From the NCBI GenBank assembly GCA_016873495.1, contig VGXC01000006.1:34276-98275 (forward strand): a stretch of 64,000 nt of DNA, given 5' to 3'. How positions within the stretch are numbered: the stretch's first letter is position 1; the number at the start of each line of letters is the position of its first letter. Below, piece by piece: positions 27,265 through 36,298 of the stretch. The DNA comes from Nitrospira sp. (GTDB taxonomy: Bacteria > Nitrospirota > Nitrospiria > Nitrospirales > Nitrospiraceae). Made by a program: the position numbers and the translations under genes. The notes below the pieces were generated by a model. The model was not told the origin of the DNA. It searched no databases and saw only the letters and a program-made list of their open reading frames with translations.

Positions 27265-27720
27265 TTACGCGTCACGCCTCACTGGTTCAGCCATGACTTC
27301 CACCCGCTTGGCCTCCAGACGTGGGTCTGATTTGAGCACCTGGTCCAGAATCCCGTTGACGAACTTTTTCGTCTCTTCGTCCGCGAATCGTTTGGCCAGT
27401 TCGAGCGCTTCATTGACCGTGACCTTGGCCGGCACGTCGGGCAGATAACAGAGCTCATACAGCGCCGCCCGCAGAATGTTGCGGTCCACGATCGGCATGC
27501 GGCTCACTTTCCAATTCGTCGCATGGGCGCCGAGCAGCTTGTCCAATTCAGGCCGGTTCGTCAGGACCCCCTCGACGAGCTGGTCGGCAAACTGCTTCAC
27601 CTCCGGCTCGACTTGGTGCTGGGCCTCGAAATCGGTCAGCCAATGGCCGCCCTTTCCATGAACGTCCCATTGGAAAAGGATTTGCAAGGCGCGCTCGCGA
27701 GACTGTCGTCGAATGCCCAT
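27265..27720 (-). CDS. nusB: Transcription antitermination factor NusB
   Basis: All-helical RNA-binding protein of 151 residues that joins NusE on boxA RNA. Family stretches include RERALQILFQWD, LDKLLGAHATNWK, VDRNILRAALYELCYLPDVP and NEALELAKRFADEETKKFVNGILD. ATG 27720 gives the normal N-terminus; a TTG 24 nt upstream, directly after ribH, is a less likely start. It is linked with ribH and ribBA, an arrangement common in bacteria. Confidence 0.95.
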   Translation of the reverse strand: MGIRRQSRERALQILFQWDVHGKGGHWLTDFEAQHQVEPEVKQFADQLVEGVLTNRPELDKLLGAHATNWKVSRMPIVDRNILRAALYELCYLPDVPAKVTVNEALELAKRFADEETKKFVNGILDQVLKSDPRLEAKRVEVMAEPVRRDA

Positions 27721-27750
27721 TGACGTTCGCCTATGCTCCCTCAACCAGAC

Positions 27751-28290
27751 TCATCGTTTCCTTCGGCTGCGCGAGCGCCTTGCCCTGCTCCCGGCGCCCC
27801 GGCGCGCAGCTTGCTTCACGCCCAGGGCTTTCATCTGTTGCAACAGGTTCGCCATTTCGATGGCGGTTCTGGCCGCGTCGGCGCCTCGGTTGCGCTCAGC
27901 GCTTCCCGACCGCTCCAGCGCCTGCTCCACGTTCTCCGTCGTCAGCACGCCGAACACGACCGGGACGTCCGATTCCCAGGCCGCTTGGGCGATGCCCCGG
28001 CTGGCTTCCGCGCTGATGTATTCGAAATGGGGAGTCTCGCCGCGAATGACCGCGCCCAAACAGATCACCGCATCGAAGCGTCCTGAGCGGGCCATGCGGC
28101 GCGCCACCAGCGGAATCTCGAAAGCGCCCGGCACCAAGACCACCTGGATCGCCGACTCGACCGCTCCGGCTTTGCCGAGCGTTTCCAGCGCCCCGGCCAG
28201 AAGCCGGTCGGTCACGAACTCGTTGAACTTGCTGACAACCAAGCCAAATCGCAGGTCCTTGGCGTCGAGCTGTCCTTCGAGCGGCTTCAT
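27751..28290 (-). CDS. ribH: 6,7-dimethyl-8-ribityllumazine synthase RibH
   Basis: Penultimate enzyme of riboflavin synthesis, forming a hollow capsid-like oligomer. It has VSKFNEFVTDRLLAGALETL, VPGAFEIPLVARRMA, CLGAVIRGETPHFEYI and the VFGVLTTENVEQALER stretch. ATG 28290 is chosen by homology, with GAAGG upstream; the frame remains open for 18 more codons. Length 179, with an unusual Arg-rich tail of about 20 residues (ARRGAGSRARRSRSRRKR) at the C-terminus. Confidence 0.95.
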   Translation of the reverse strand: MKPLEGQLDAKDLRFGLVVSKFNEFVTDRLLAGALETLGKAGAVESAIQVVLVPGAFEIPLVARRMARSGRFDAVICLGAVIRGETPHFEYISAEASRGIAQAAWESDVPVVFGVLTTENVEQALERSGSAERNRGADAARTAIEMANLLQQMKALGVKQAARRGAGSRARRSRSRRKR

Positions 28291-28413
28291 GCAGAGACCT
28301 TCAGCCGGGCCGAGCCCGGTGGTGTGGCGGCGTTCCGTGAACAATGAGGCAAGTCCGGACGCACCTTAGCAGGTTCGCCCAAAAACTGGCAAGGACTAGA
28401 TGGGCAGAGAGGG

Positions 28414-29622
28414 TTAAACCTTATTCAGAATATGCCCGAGCTTATTTTTCTTCGTGCGCAGGTAGCGCTCGTTGGCCGCGCGGGGAGCGATTTCGATCGG
28501 CACGCGCTCGGTCACCTTGAGCCCATAGCCTCCGATGCCGACGATTTTGCGCGGATTGTTGGTGATGAGGCGAATCTTCTGGAGCCCCAGATTGACCAGG
28601 ATCTGGGCGCCGATTCCATAGTCTCGCAGGTCCGGCTTGAAGCCCAGTTGAAGATTGGCCTCAACCGTGTCGCTGCCTTCATCCTGAAGTTTGTAGGCCC
28701 GAATCTTGTTGAGCAGGCCGATTCCCCGCCCTTCTTGGTTCAGATAGAGCAACACTCCGCGGCCTTCTTTTTCAATGATTTGCATGGCGCTCTGCAACTG
28801 GTCACGGCAATCGCAGCGCAGCGATCCGAACACGTCGGCCGTCAAGCAACCCGAGTGAACCCGCACCAGGCAGGGGGACCCGTCCTCCACCCTCCCCTTG
28901 ACCAGAGCGATGTGCGTGCCGCCGTCCACCTCATTTTCGAAGACTACGGCATCGAACTCGCCGAAAATTGTCGGGAGCTTAGCGCTCGCGATCCGTTTGA
29001 TGAAGGTTTCCCGATGCATGCGGTATTCGATCAGGGACTTGATCGTCACCAGCTTGATCTTGTGTCGCTTGGCGAATTCCATCAATTCCGGCACCCGCGC
29101 CATCGTCCCATCTTCGTTCATGATTTCACAGATGACCCCGGCCGGGTAGAGTCCGGCCAGCCTGGACAAGTCCACGGAGCCTTCGGTCTGCCCCGCCCGT
29201 TTGAGCACTCCGCCCTTCTGAGCTTTCAGCGGGAAAATATGGCCAGGCCTGGCCAGATCGGCCGGCTTGCTTTTGGGGTCGATGGCCGTGTGGATCGTGG
29301 TGGCACGGTCGGCCGCGGAAATGCCGGTGGTAATGCCCTTCCGCGCATCGATGGACACGGTGAAGGCGGTCCCAAACGTCGCCGTGTTCTCGGCGGCTTG
29401 GGGCGGGAGTTGCAATTCCTCCACCCGTTCCGGCGTCAGCGCCAGACAGATCAAGCCACGGGCATGTTTCGCCATGAAGTTGACGGACTGCGGGTTGACC
29501 TTTTCCGCCGCCATCACCAGGTCCCCTTCGTTCTCTCGATCCTCGTCGTCCACCAGGATCACAAAGCGGCCCTTCTTGATGTCCTTGATGGCCTGCTCGA
29601 TCGTGTCGAATTCCTGCGCCAT
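28414..29622 (-). CDS. ribBA: Bifunctional DHBP synthase / GTP cyclohydrolase II RibBA
   Basis: Riboflavin entry enzyme, 402 residues. The N-terminal DHBP synthase domain has [20 protein letters not shown] and [14 protein letters not shown]. The C-terminal GTP cyclohydrolase II domain has [20 protein letters not shown] (zinc Cys ligands), [17 protein letters not shown] and [12 protein letters not shown] 29622 ([10 protein letters not shown]) is chosen by homology and is 44 nt downstream of a good -10 box. It heads ribBA-ribH-nusB. Confidence 0.96.
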   Translation of the reverse strand: MAQEFDTIEQAIKDIKKGRFVILVDDEDRENEGDLVMAAEKVNPQSVNFMAKHARGLICLALTPERVEELQLPPQAAENTATFGTAFTVSIDARKGITTGISAADRATTIHTAIDPKSKPADLARPGHIFPLKAQKGGVLKRAGQTEGSVDLSRLAGLYPAGVICEIMNEDGTMARVPELMEFAKRHKIKLVTIKSLIEYRMHRETFIKRIASAKLPTIFGEFDAVVFENEVDGGTHIALVKGRVEDGSPCLVRVHSGCLTADVFGSLRCDCRDQLQSAMQIIEKEGRGVLLYLNQEGRGIGLLNKIRAYKLQDEGSDTVEANLQLGFKPDLRDYGIGAQILVNLGLQKIRLITNNPRKIVGIGGYGLKVTERVPIEIAPRAANERYLRTKKNKLGHILNKV

Positions 29623-29665
29623 GCCCGTTATTCCTCTACGCTCGTTCCGAACCCATACGCAGCCC

Positions 29666-29695
29666 ATTATAGGGGGTCGGCGTGAAAAACGCCAA
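29666..29695 (-). promoter_or_regulatory. Promoter of ribBA-ribH-nusB
   Basis: TTGGCG (29695-29690), 18-nt spacer, perfect TATAAT (29671-29666), about 44 nt before the ribBA ATG. No FMN riboswitch fits in so short a leader. Confidence 0.65.
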
Positions 29696-29736
29696 TGCGC
29701 GGCCTTCCGGAACGGTATCGGCCCCTGCGTTCCGTT

Positions 29737-30927
29737 TTATTCCGCTCGACTCCGTCGGATCGCGACGACGACACTTGCCAACGCCAGGAGACTCGCTCCG
29801 CCGAATATCAAGAACCCCGTGCCGTAGCTGCCGGTGTGATCCTTCAGCAGGCCGAATGCGAGGGGAACGACCATTCCGCCGAACCCGCCCGCCGCCCCGA
29901 TGACGCCCGAAGCCATGCCGATCTGCTTGGACAGGCGCTCGGAGACCACTTGAAACACTACCCCGTTGCCGAATCCCATACAGGCTAACGCCGCCACCAT
30001 CAACGGACCGCTCCACACCAGACTCGGCAAGGATGCCAGCGCCATGGTGAGGATCGCCAACATCGGGAACAACCCCCGCAGCACGATCAGTCCCCCCAAC
30101 TGGTCTGCGACAAACCCACCCAAGGGTCTGGCCAAGCTCCCGGCCAAGCCACAGAGTGCCGCCCAGGACCCGGCCAGCACCAAGTCCAACCCGTATTGAT
30201 CGTGCAAGAACATGGGCAGGAAGCTGCAAAACCCGACAAAGCCGCCGAACGTCACCGCATAGATGAAGCACAGCCAATAGACCGAAGGCAGCCGGCCGAT
30301 ATCCTTCAGTCTGCTCCACCAACCGGCGCCCCGCTCCACACGCGTGATGCCCCCGTCTCCGCGCACCAGCAAGGCGAACCCAGCGGTCGTCGCCAGCACA
30401 GGGAGCGCCATCAACCCGAAGACGCCGTGCCACCCGACTGCTTGCGCCAACCGAGGGGCGAAGAACGTCGCCAGCACCGTCCCGCTGTTGGCCGACGCGG
30501 CGATGCCCATGGCTAGCCCCTGGTAGGCCGGCGGATAGGCGCGGCTGGCCAGGGGCAGCGCCACCGCAAAACTCGCTCCGGCCGTGCCGAGCAGCAGCCC
30601 AATCCCCAGCAGCTCGATAAAACTCTTGGCGCCCGTCCAGCCCCAGAGCAACGCCAGCAGTTCGCTGCCCAACAACACCAGGCCCACGGACTTGGGTCCG
30701 AAGATATCGCTGAGCATCCCGACCGGAATTCGCAACAGGGCGCCGCCCAACAGGGGCACGGCGACCAACAATCCCTTCTGTGTCGCGGTCAGCGCAAAGT
30801 CCTCCGAAATGGACACGCCCAAGGCCGCGACCAGCAGCCAGGCCATGAAGCTGACTTCAAAATGCAGCCACGCCCCCAAGAGCGAGGGCCAATGCCCGCT
30901 CCGGATGGCCCTGAGGATCTTCTGCAC
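29737..30927 (-). CDS. NarK-type nitrate/nitrite porter (MFS)
   Basis: Twelve-helix major-facilitator protein of 396 residues. Features of the nitrate/nitrite porter family are visible: [31 protein letters not shown] (first nitrate signature position) and [18 protein letters not shown] (second). A longer frame exists, but GGAGGGG lies 4 nt before GTG 30927, which also removes an Arg-rich non-membrane leader. Whether it imports nitrite or exports nitrate cannot be told. It is transcribed away from rpoH. Confidence 0.85.
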   Translation of the reverse strand: MQKILRAIRSGHWPSLLGAWLHFEVSFMAWLLVAALGVSISEDFALTATQKGLLVAVPLLGGALLRIPVGMLSDIFGPKSVGLVLLGSELLALLWGWTGAKSFIELLGIGLLLGTAGASFAVALPLASRAYPPAYQGLAMGIAASANSGTVLATFFAPRLAQAVGWHGVFGLMALPVLATTAGFALLVRGDGGITRVERGAGWWSRLKDIGRLPSVYWLCFIYAVTFGGFVGFCSFLPMFLHDQYGLDLVLAGSWAALCGLAGSLARPLGGFVADQLGGLIVLRGLFPMLAILTMALASLPSLVWSGPLMVAALACMGFGNGVVFQVVSERLSKQIGMASGVIGAAGGFGGMVVPLAFGLLKDHTGSYGTGFLIFGGASLLALASVVVAIRRSRAE

Positions 30928-30994
30928 CTCGCCCCTCCGTTCCCTCCGACAAAGCCGTCGCCCAGCACTCGCACGCCGACTCACTTGCCGACTC

Positions 30995-31024
30995 ACTATA
31001 GAATCGGCCGTTCCCATTTCGCAA
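30995..31024 (-). promoter_or_regulatory. Promoter of the narK-like gene
   Basis: TTGCGA (31024-31019), 18-nt spacer, TATAGT (31000-30995), about 68 nt before the GTG start. Part of a 12-bp direct repeat (GCCGACTCACTT, GCCGACTCACTA) overlaps the -10 box. Confidence 0.55.
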
Positions 31025-31039
31025 CCGCCATTCCGAGGC

Positions 31040-31068
31040 TTTGTTCTTGTCCCCATTGCGTTTATAAT
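31040..31068 (+). promoter_or_regulatory. Promoter of rpoH
   Basis: Perfect TATAAT (31063-31068) 47 nt before the rpoH ATG; the -35 box (TTTGTT, 31040-31045, 17-nt spacer) is weak. It lies back-to-back with the narK-like promoter. Confidence 0.5.
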
Positions 31069-31114
31069 CACCCGATTGAGAGCAATCGCACCGGACACTT
31101 TCGTCTAGAGCTCC

Positions 31115-32119
31115 ATGACGGACCAGCAGCGCCAGACCGGCGAAGAGATCGAGGATGCCGAGGTCCTCGACGACGCGAGCCTCGAGCCGGACCAGGCCGA
31201 GCTGGCGGAAGAGCTGCCTCCGCTCGCGGCACCCGTCGCCGACGAGTCGCAGGAGACCGGCATCACGACGGTCGCTCCGGTTACCGCGCTCCAACAGTAT
31301 CTCGCCGAGATCCGCCGCTACCCCTTTTTGTCCAAAGAAGAAGAGCTCCGGCTGTTTCAGGAATACCAAGTTCACGGCAGCCGTGAGGCGGCGGTCAAGC
31401 TGATCCTGGCAAACTTGCGCGTCTCCGTCTCCATTTCCTCCGAATATCTCCACACCGGCGCGGACCAGATGGACTTGATCCAGGAAGGCAACGTCGGTCT
31501 GATGCAGGCGATCAAAAAGTTCGACCCGACGAAAAATGTGCGGTTCTACGCCTACGCCGCCTGGTGGGCCCGCGCGTACATCTTGCGGTATCTGCTCAAC
31601 ACCTATCGCCTGGTCAAGGTCGGCACCACGCAAGACCAGCGCAAGCTCTTCTACAACCTCAAGAAGGAAAAGGCCAAGCTGGAGCGTGAAGGCTTTGTGC
31701 CGGATGCGAAGCTGCTGGCCGACCGGCTCAACGTCCGCGAACGGGACGTGATCGAGATGGACCAGCGTCTGGGGAGCTGGGAGCTCTCACTCGACCAGCC
31801 GCTGAACCAGGAAACCGAGGGGACCCTCCTCGATATCCTGCCGTCACAGGAACAAGCGGCCGACGAGCTACTCGAGGACCGCGAGTTGAAGATGCTCTTC
31901 AGAAAGAAGCTGGCCGAGTTCACCAAGACGCTGCCCGAGCGGGATGAAGACATTCTCCGCAATCGGATTCTCTCGGAAACGCCCCTAACGCTGGACGACC
32001 TGGGCCAAAAATATGGGATCACGAAAGAGCGAACCCGCCAGCTGGAAGCAAGGCTGATCAAGCGGCTGCGTGACTATCTGAAGAAAGAGATCAAGGACTT
32101 CGACCTCCTCCGTTCATAG
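31115..32119 (+). CDS. rpoH: RNA polymerase sigma factor RpoH (sigma-32 type)
   Basis: Sigma-70 family factor of 334 residues for heat-shock promoters. Region 1.2/2 is ALQQYLAEIRRYPFLSKEEE, region 2.4 shows RFYAYAAWWARAYILRYLL, and the following QRKLFYNLKKEKAKL is the RpoH box that separates RpoH from RpoD and RpoS. Region 4 ends with YGITKERTRQLEARLIKRLR. The N-terminal 55 residues are unusually long and acidic. It lies directly upstream of groES-groEL in the same orientation, which fits the role. Confidence 0.93.
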   Translation: MTDQQRQTGEEIEDAEVLDDASLEPDQAELAEELPPLAAPVADESQETGITTVAPVTALQQYLAEIRRYPFLSKEEELRLFQEYQVHGSREAAVKLILANLRVSVSISSEYLHTGADQMDLIQEGNVGLMQAIKKFDPTKNVRFYAYAAWWARAYILRYLLNTYRLVKVGTTQDQRKLFYNLKKEKAKLEREGFVPDAKLLADRLNVRERDVIEMDQRLGSWELSLDQPLNQETEGTLLDILPSQEQAADELLEDRELKMLFRKKLAEFTKTLPERDEDILRNRILSETPLTLDDLGQKYGITKERTRQLEARLIKRLRDYLKKEIKDFDLLRS

Positions 32120-32394
32120 CCTGCTACCTATTCTCCAACCTCACAGGAATGTCCAAGCCGTTGATTTTCAATCGGTTATCGTCTCCCAGGCTTGGCGGGC
32201 TCCCTCGCAAAGAAATTCTTGGCGCCAGGACTTGACTTGCCCGGCCCCGGCGCTATCTCTCGTGATACCTGCGGCAGCGTCCCGAATCTCTTATTCAGGC
32301 TGTTCGTTTGAATCCGTTAATGCAGCACTGCGTATCGGTTGCACGGAGCTCACAACAACCACGGGCACTCGAATTAACTTAAGGAGGGAGCGTT

Positions 32395-32721
32395 ATGTCT
32401 ACCAAGATCGAGGAGAAGGAAAAGACCGAGGGGAAGGCCAAGAAGGGGACGGCCGCCAAGGGGTTTCAACCGCTTGGTGATCGCGTATTCGTGACCTACA
32501 CCGAGGAGATGGAGCGGACCGCCGGCGGCATTTATGTGCCGGAAACCGCCAAGGAAAAGCCCCAGCGGGGCACCGTGCAGGCGACCGGCAAGGATGTGAA
32601 GGACCTCAAGGTCGGCGATCAGGTGCTCTTCGACAAGTACTCGGGGAGCAAGCTCCACATCGACGGCGAGGACTGCCTGATTCTGAAGGAAGAAGACATT
32701 CTGGGCATCTTCACCAGCTAA
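32395..32721 (+). CDS. groES: Co-chaperonin GroES
   Basis: Ten-kDa co-chaperonin capping GroEL. The core runs from FQPLGDRVFV through GGIYVPETAKEKPQRGTV to EDILGIF. Length 108 because of an N-terminal Lys/Glu-rich extension of about 22 residues that most GroES proteins lack. AAGGAGGGAG lies 5 nt before ATG 32395. The 275-bp spacer after rpoH (32120-32394) has no CIRCE element and no convincing sigma-32 promoter that I can see; a TTGACT with a poor -10 occurs in it. Confidence 0.95.
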   Translation: MSTKIEEKEKTEGKAKKGTAAKGFQPLGDRVFVTYTEEMERTAGGIYVPETAKEKPQRGTVQATGKDVKDLKVGDQVLFDKYSGSKLHIDGEDCLILKEEDILGIFTS

Positions 32722-32772
32722 GCGTTTCGCTCATCACACATCACGACGACACCACGATTAAGGGAGGAAGCA

Positions 32773-34410
32773 ATGGCTAAGCAACTGTTGTACAGCGATG
32801 CGGCGCGGGCCGCCATCCTGAAGGGCGTCAATCAGCTCGCCGACGCCGTGAAGGCGACGTTGGGTCCGAAGGGACGCAACGCGATTTTGGACAAGAAGTT
32901 CGGCGCGCCGACCATCACGAAAGACGGCGTGACCGTGGCCAAGGAAATCGAACTCAAGAACCCCTACGAAAACATGGGCGCCCAGTTGGTGCGTGAAGTC
33001 GCCAGCAAGACCAGCGACACGGCCGGCGACGGCACCACGACCGCGACGGTGCTCGCCCAGGCGATCTACCGCGAAGGGGCGAAGAACATCACGGCGGGCG
33101 GCAACCCGATGGAGATCAAGCGCGGGATCGATCGCGCGGTCGAACTCGTGATTGCGGAGCTCAAGAAACTCAGCAAGCCCTGCCAGGCCAAGACGGAGAT
33201 CTCCCAGGTCGGGACGATTTCGGCCAACAACGACAAGACCATCGGCGACCTGATCGCCGAGGCGATGGAGAAGGTCGGCAAGGACGGGGTCATCACGGTC
33301 GAGGAAGCCAAGTCCATGACCACCTCGCTGGACGTGGTCGAGGGCATGCAGTTCGACCGGGGCTACACCTCCCCCTACTTCGTCACCAACGCCGAGCGTA
33401 TGGAAGCCTCCCTCGAAGAACCCTTCATCCTCATCCACGAAAAGAAGATCAGCGGCATGAAGGACCTCCTGCCCCTCCTGGAGCAGGTGGCCAAGATGGG
33501 CAAGCCGCTGGTGATTCTCGCGGAAGAAGTGGAAGGCGAGGCGCTGGCCACGCTGGTCGTGAACAAGCTGCGCGGCACGTTGAACGTGGCGGCGGTGAAG
33601 GCGCCGGGCTTCGGTGATCGCCGGAAGGCCATGTTGGAGGACATTGCGATCCTGACCGGCGGCCAGGTGATCTCGGAAGAATTGGGCCTGAAGCTCGAGA
33701 ACATCAAGCTCACGGACCTGGGCCGCGCCAAGCGGGTCACGATCGACAAGGACAACACCACGATCGTGGAAGGCTACGGCGATCCCAAGAAGATCGAAGG
33801 CCGCGTGAAGCAGATCAAGGCGCAGGTCGAGGAAACCACCTCGGACTACGACCGCGAGAAGCTCCAGGAGCGGCTGGCGAAGATCGTGGGCGGCGTCGCG
33901 GTCATCAACGTGGGCGCGGCGACCGAGACCGAGATGAAGGAGAAGAAGGCCCGCGTCGAAGACGCGCTGCATGCGACCAAGGCGGCCGTGGAAGAAGGCA
34001 TCGTGCCCGGCGGCGGCGTGGCGCTCCTGCGTTGCGTGTCCGCGCTGGAAAACATCAAGGACTTGCCGGCCGAGCAGCTGGTGGGCGTCACCATCGTGCG
34101 GCGGGCCCTCGAAGAGCCGATCCGCCAGATCGTCGGCAACGCCGGCATGGAAGGGTCGGTCGTCGTGGACAAGGTCCGTCAGGAAAAGAACGCCTCGTTC
34201 GGGTTCAATGCGGCCACCGAGCAATATGTGGACATGCTCAAGGCCGGCATCATCGACCCGACCAAGGTCACGCGCTGCGCCCTGCAGAACGCGGCCAGCG
34301 TGGCGGGCTTGATGCTCACCACCGAGGTCATGATCACCGACCTGCCGGAAGAGAAGAAGGAACCGGCCATGCCCGGCGGACACGGTCACGGCATGGAAGG
34401 CATGTACTAA
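32773..34410 (+). CDS. groEL: Chaperonin GroEL
   Basis: Sixty-kDa chaperonin of 545 residues. It has the ATP site [14 protein letters not shown], the apical and intermediate domain stretches [20 protein letters not shown] and [15 protein letters not shown], and the chaperonin signature [12 protein letters not shown]. The C-terminal tail is His- and Gly-rich ([11 protein letters not shown]), a variant of the usual GGM repeats. AGGGAGG precedes ATG 32773, 51 bp after groES. Confidence 0.97.
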   Translation: MAKQLLYSDAARAAILKGVNQLADAVKATLGPKGRNAILDKKFGAPTITKDGVTVAKEIELKNPYENMGAQLVREVASKTSDTAGDGTTTATVLAQAIYREGAKNITAGGNPMEIKRGIDRAVELVIAELKKLSKPCQAKTEISQVGTISANNDKTIGDLIAEAMEKVGKDGVITVEEAKSMTTSLDVVEGMQFDRGYTSPYFVTNAERMEASLEEPFILIHEKKISGMKDLLPLLEQVAKMGKPLVILAEEVEGEALATLVVNKLRGTLNVAAVKAPGFGDRRKAMLEDIAILTGGQVISEELGLKLENIKLTDLGRAKRVTIDKDNTTIVEGYGDPKKIEGRVKQIKAQVEETTSDYDREKLQERLAKIVGGVAVINVGAATETEMKEKKARVEDALHATKAAVEEGIVPGGGVALLRCVSALENIKDLPAEQLVGVTIVRRALEEPIRQIVGNAGMEGSVVVDKVRQEKNASFGFNAATEQYVDMLKAGIIDPTKVTRCALQNAASVAGLMLTTEVMITDLPEEKKEPAMPGGHGHGMEGMY

Positions 34411-34412
34411 GA

Positions 34413-34447
34413 GAAGAGCCGATAGCTGATGGCTGATAGCAAGAAAG
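34413..34447. repeat. Heptamer repeat after groEL
   Basis: CGATAGC, TGATGGC, TGATAGC, AAGAAAG in phase, immediately after the groEL stop and before the terminator. Confidence 0.6.
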
Positions 34448-34463
34448 CCGTCGGTTGAAGCAA

Positions 34464-34505
34464 AACGGGCCGGGTGGCGAAAGCTCCCCGGCCCGTTTGT
34501 TTTTG
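34464..34505 (+). terminator. Strong intrinsic terminator after groEL
   Basis: AACGGGCCGGG and CCCGGCCCGTT form an 11-pair stem, followed by TGTTTTT. It also reads as a hairpin with a short T-tract on the minus strand, so it may end the convergent glnE-like transcript too. Confidence 0.9.
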
Positions 34506-34508
34506 CGG

Positions 34509-36206
34509 TCAGGACAGTTTCTTCAGCGCGGATTTGAGGAGGCTGGAACGTGAAGGGGCGGCGAAGAGGTCGCGGAAGGCCCCATTGACCAGGGCCGTAT
34601 GTTGCCGGCAAGCCTTTACGAAGGCGGCGCGGCTCGCCTCCCGGTCCTTGACCCCGTAGCCGAGGCGGACCGCGCAGCGGGTCAACTCTTCTTCTTCTTC
34701 CGGCAGGGCGTGGGTTTGCAGGTCGTGCACCATCTGGAGCTTGTGTTCCACGTCGCGCAGGAACAGGTAGGCGCGGGACAGGGCCTCCTCCTGCTCCTTG
34801 GACAGAAACCGTTGCCGGCGCAATCGCGCCAAACTGCCGAGCGTGCTGCGGTCCAGAATCGCCGGGAGCCGGCGCCCACACAAGACTTGTAGCGCCTGGA
34901 CCGTGAATTCGATCTCGCGGATACCGCCGGTCCCCAGCTTGACGTTGCGCCGCCCCTGTCCTCGCTGACTCATCTTGTCATCGATCATGTCCTTCACGGC
35001 TTTGACCTGCGCCAGGACTTCGATGGCACCCTTGACCCCGGCCGGCCCCTGCCGCGATCCCAGGACAAAGGGTTTGACCAGCCGGAGAAAGGCCTTGCCG
35101 ACCGCGGGATCGCCGGCCACCGGCCAGGCCTTGAGCAGGGCCAGCCGCTCCCAGACCTGCCCGCGCACCTTGTAATACTGCGCGTACTCGGCCAGGGACC
35201 GGGCCAGCCGCCCCACCGAGCCCTCCGCGCGCAAGCGCAGGTCCACCCGAAACACGGAGCCTTCCTGCGTGACTGCCGTCAGGGCCTTGGTCAGGTCCCG
35301 CGCCAGATACTCGAAATACTCTTCGTTCGGGATGGACTCGATCGCATGGCCCGAGGGGGCCTTCGTCTGTCCGTCGTCGGAGCCATAGACGTAGATCAAA
35401 TCCACGTCGGAGCTGAAATTGAGCTCGCCGCCGCCCAGCTTGCCCATCCCGATGACGGCAAACCCCGTCGTCACTTGTTTGCCTTTGGAATCCCGATGGG
35501 TCGGCTTGCCGTGGCGGGCCTGCAAGGCCGTCTCGACCGTCTCATAGGCGGCTTGAATGAGGACGGAGGCCAGATCCGACAGGGCGGCGGTCGTCTCCTG
35601 CACGCCCGCAAACCGCTGGATGTCCCGTAAGCCGATGCGCAACATGGCGCGGCGCTTGAACCGCCGCAGCGCTTCCAACTTCAACTCAGTGGCCGTGACC
35701 GATGCGAGCGCCGCGCGGACCTCCCGCTCCAGCTCCTTGCGCGTCGGTTGAGCGGCCAGGACTCCCTCTTCGGCCAGCCAGTAGACCAAGAAAGGATCGC
35801 GGATCAGGGTTTGGGCCATGGCGGGGCTGTTCCCGAACGTGGAACAGAGGAGATGCACCAAGCGGGGAAACCCGGCCAGGTAGCCGAAGAGTTGCACTCG
35901 ATTCAGACCGGCTTCCAGGAATCGCTCCCAGTATGTCAGCGCTGAATCGGGATCAGCGGCCCGGGCAACGCCCTCGAGGATTTCGACCAGAAAGGTGGCC
36001 AGGATCGCGCGGGACCGAGGCTCGCCGGCCATGGCTTGAAGGGCGGCGTCGGCCCGTTTGGGGTCCCGAATCCCGTAGGGGGCCAGTAGGAAGGCAATCT
36101 CCGGCTCGGCCAGATTTTTGGCGAAGAGCAGCGCGTTCAACCGTTGGGCTTCCCGCCCCGTGCCGGCCGCGATGCGTTTCCAGGTGCCTGCGGTTCTTGT
36201 CGTCAT
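34509..36206 (-). CDS. glnE: GlnE-type glutamine synthetase adenylyltransferase, single catalytic unit
   Basis: Nucleotidyltransferase of 565 residues related to GlnE. GMGKLGGGELNFSSDVDLIYVYG carries an intact DVD metal site (split here as GMGKLGGGELNFSS then DVDLIYVY), and FRVDLRLRAEGSVG and GGIREIEFTVQALQ are GlnE motifs. Bifunctional GlnE has two such units in about 950 residues; this one has only one, followed by the helical GlnD_UR_UTase region (about 440-540). A promoter with perfect TATAAT sits so close that the mRNA would begin at the ATG. Divergent from a second GlnE-like gene. Confidence 0.85.
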   Translation of the reverse strand: MTTRTAGTWKRIAAGTGREAQRLNALLFAKNLAEPEIAFLLAPYGIRDPKRADAALQAMAGEPRSRAILATFLVEILEGVARAADPDSALTYWERFLEAGLNRVQLFGYLAGFPRLVHLLCSTFGNSPAMAQTLIRDPFLVYWLAEEGVLAAQPTRKELEREVRAALASVTATELKLEALRRFKRRAMLRIGLRDIQRFAGVQETTAALSDLASVLIQAAYETVETALQARHGKPTHRDSKGKQVTTGFAVIGMGKLGGGELNFSSDVDLIYVYGSDDGQTKAPSGHAIESIPNEEYFEYLARDLTKALTAVTQEGSVFRVDLRLRAEGSVGRLARSLAEYAQYYKVRGQVWERLALLKAWPVAGDPAVGKAFLRLVKPFVLGSRQGPAGVKGAIEVLAQVKAVKDMIDDKMSQRGQGRRNVKLGTGGIREIEFTVQALQVLCGRRLPAILDRSTLGSLARLRRQRFLSKEQEEALSRAYLFLRDVEHKLQMVHDLQTHALPEEEEELTRCAVRLGYGVKDREASRAAFVKACRQHTALVNGAFRDLFAAPSRSSLLKSALKKLS

Positions 36207-36214
36207 GCCGCCGC

Positions 36215-36243
36215 ATTATACCGATGGGTCTCTATCCGCACAA
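36215..36243 (-). promoter_or_regulatory. Promoter predicting a leaderless glnE transcript
   Basis: TTGTGC (36243-36238), 17-nt spacer, perfect TATAAT (36220-36215). The expected start point is about 36208, two bases before the ATG at 36206, and no ribosome-binding site is present. Confidence 0.5.
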
Positions 36244-36298
36244 TGTGCCGCACAATGAGGCTGCGTTTGCGCCGCCTCGACGGTATACTAGAGAGGCC

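Noticed and set aside
28432..29685. 417-residue plus-strand frame opposite ribBA
   Set aside because: Antisense shadow: it mirrors ribBA and has no recognisable domain.
32120..32394. CIRCE element or sigma-32 promoter before groES
   Set aside because: No TTAGCACTC-N9-GAGTGCTAA and no convincing CTTGAA/CCCCAT pair; only a weak TTGACT-like box is visible.
35702..36298. 199-residue N-terminal extension of the plus-strand GlnE-like gene
   Set aside because: It overlaps the coding region of the divergent glnE-like gene and has the odd Arg/Pro composition of an antisense frame; the ATG at 36299 has a ribosome-binding site.
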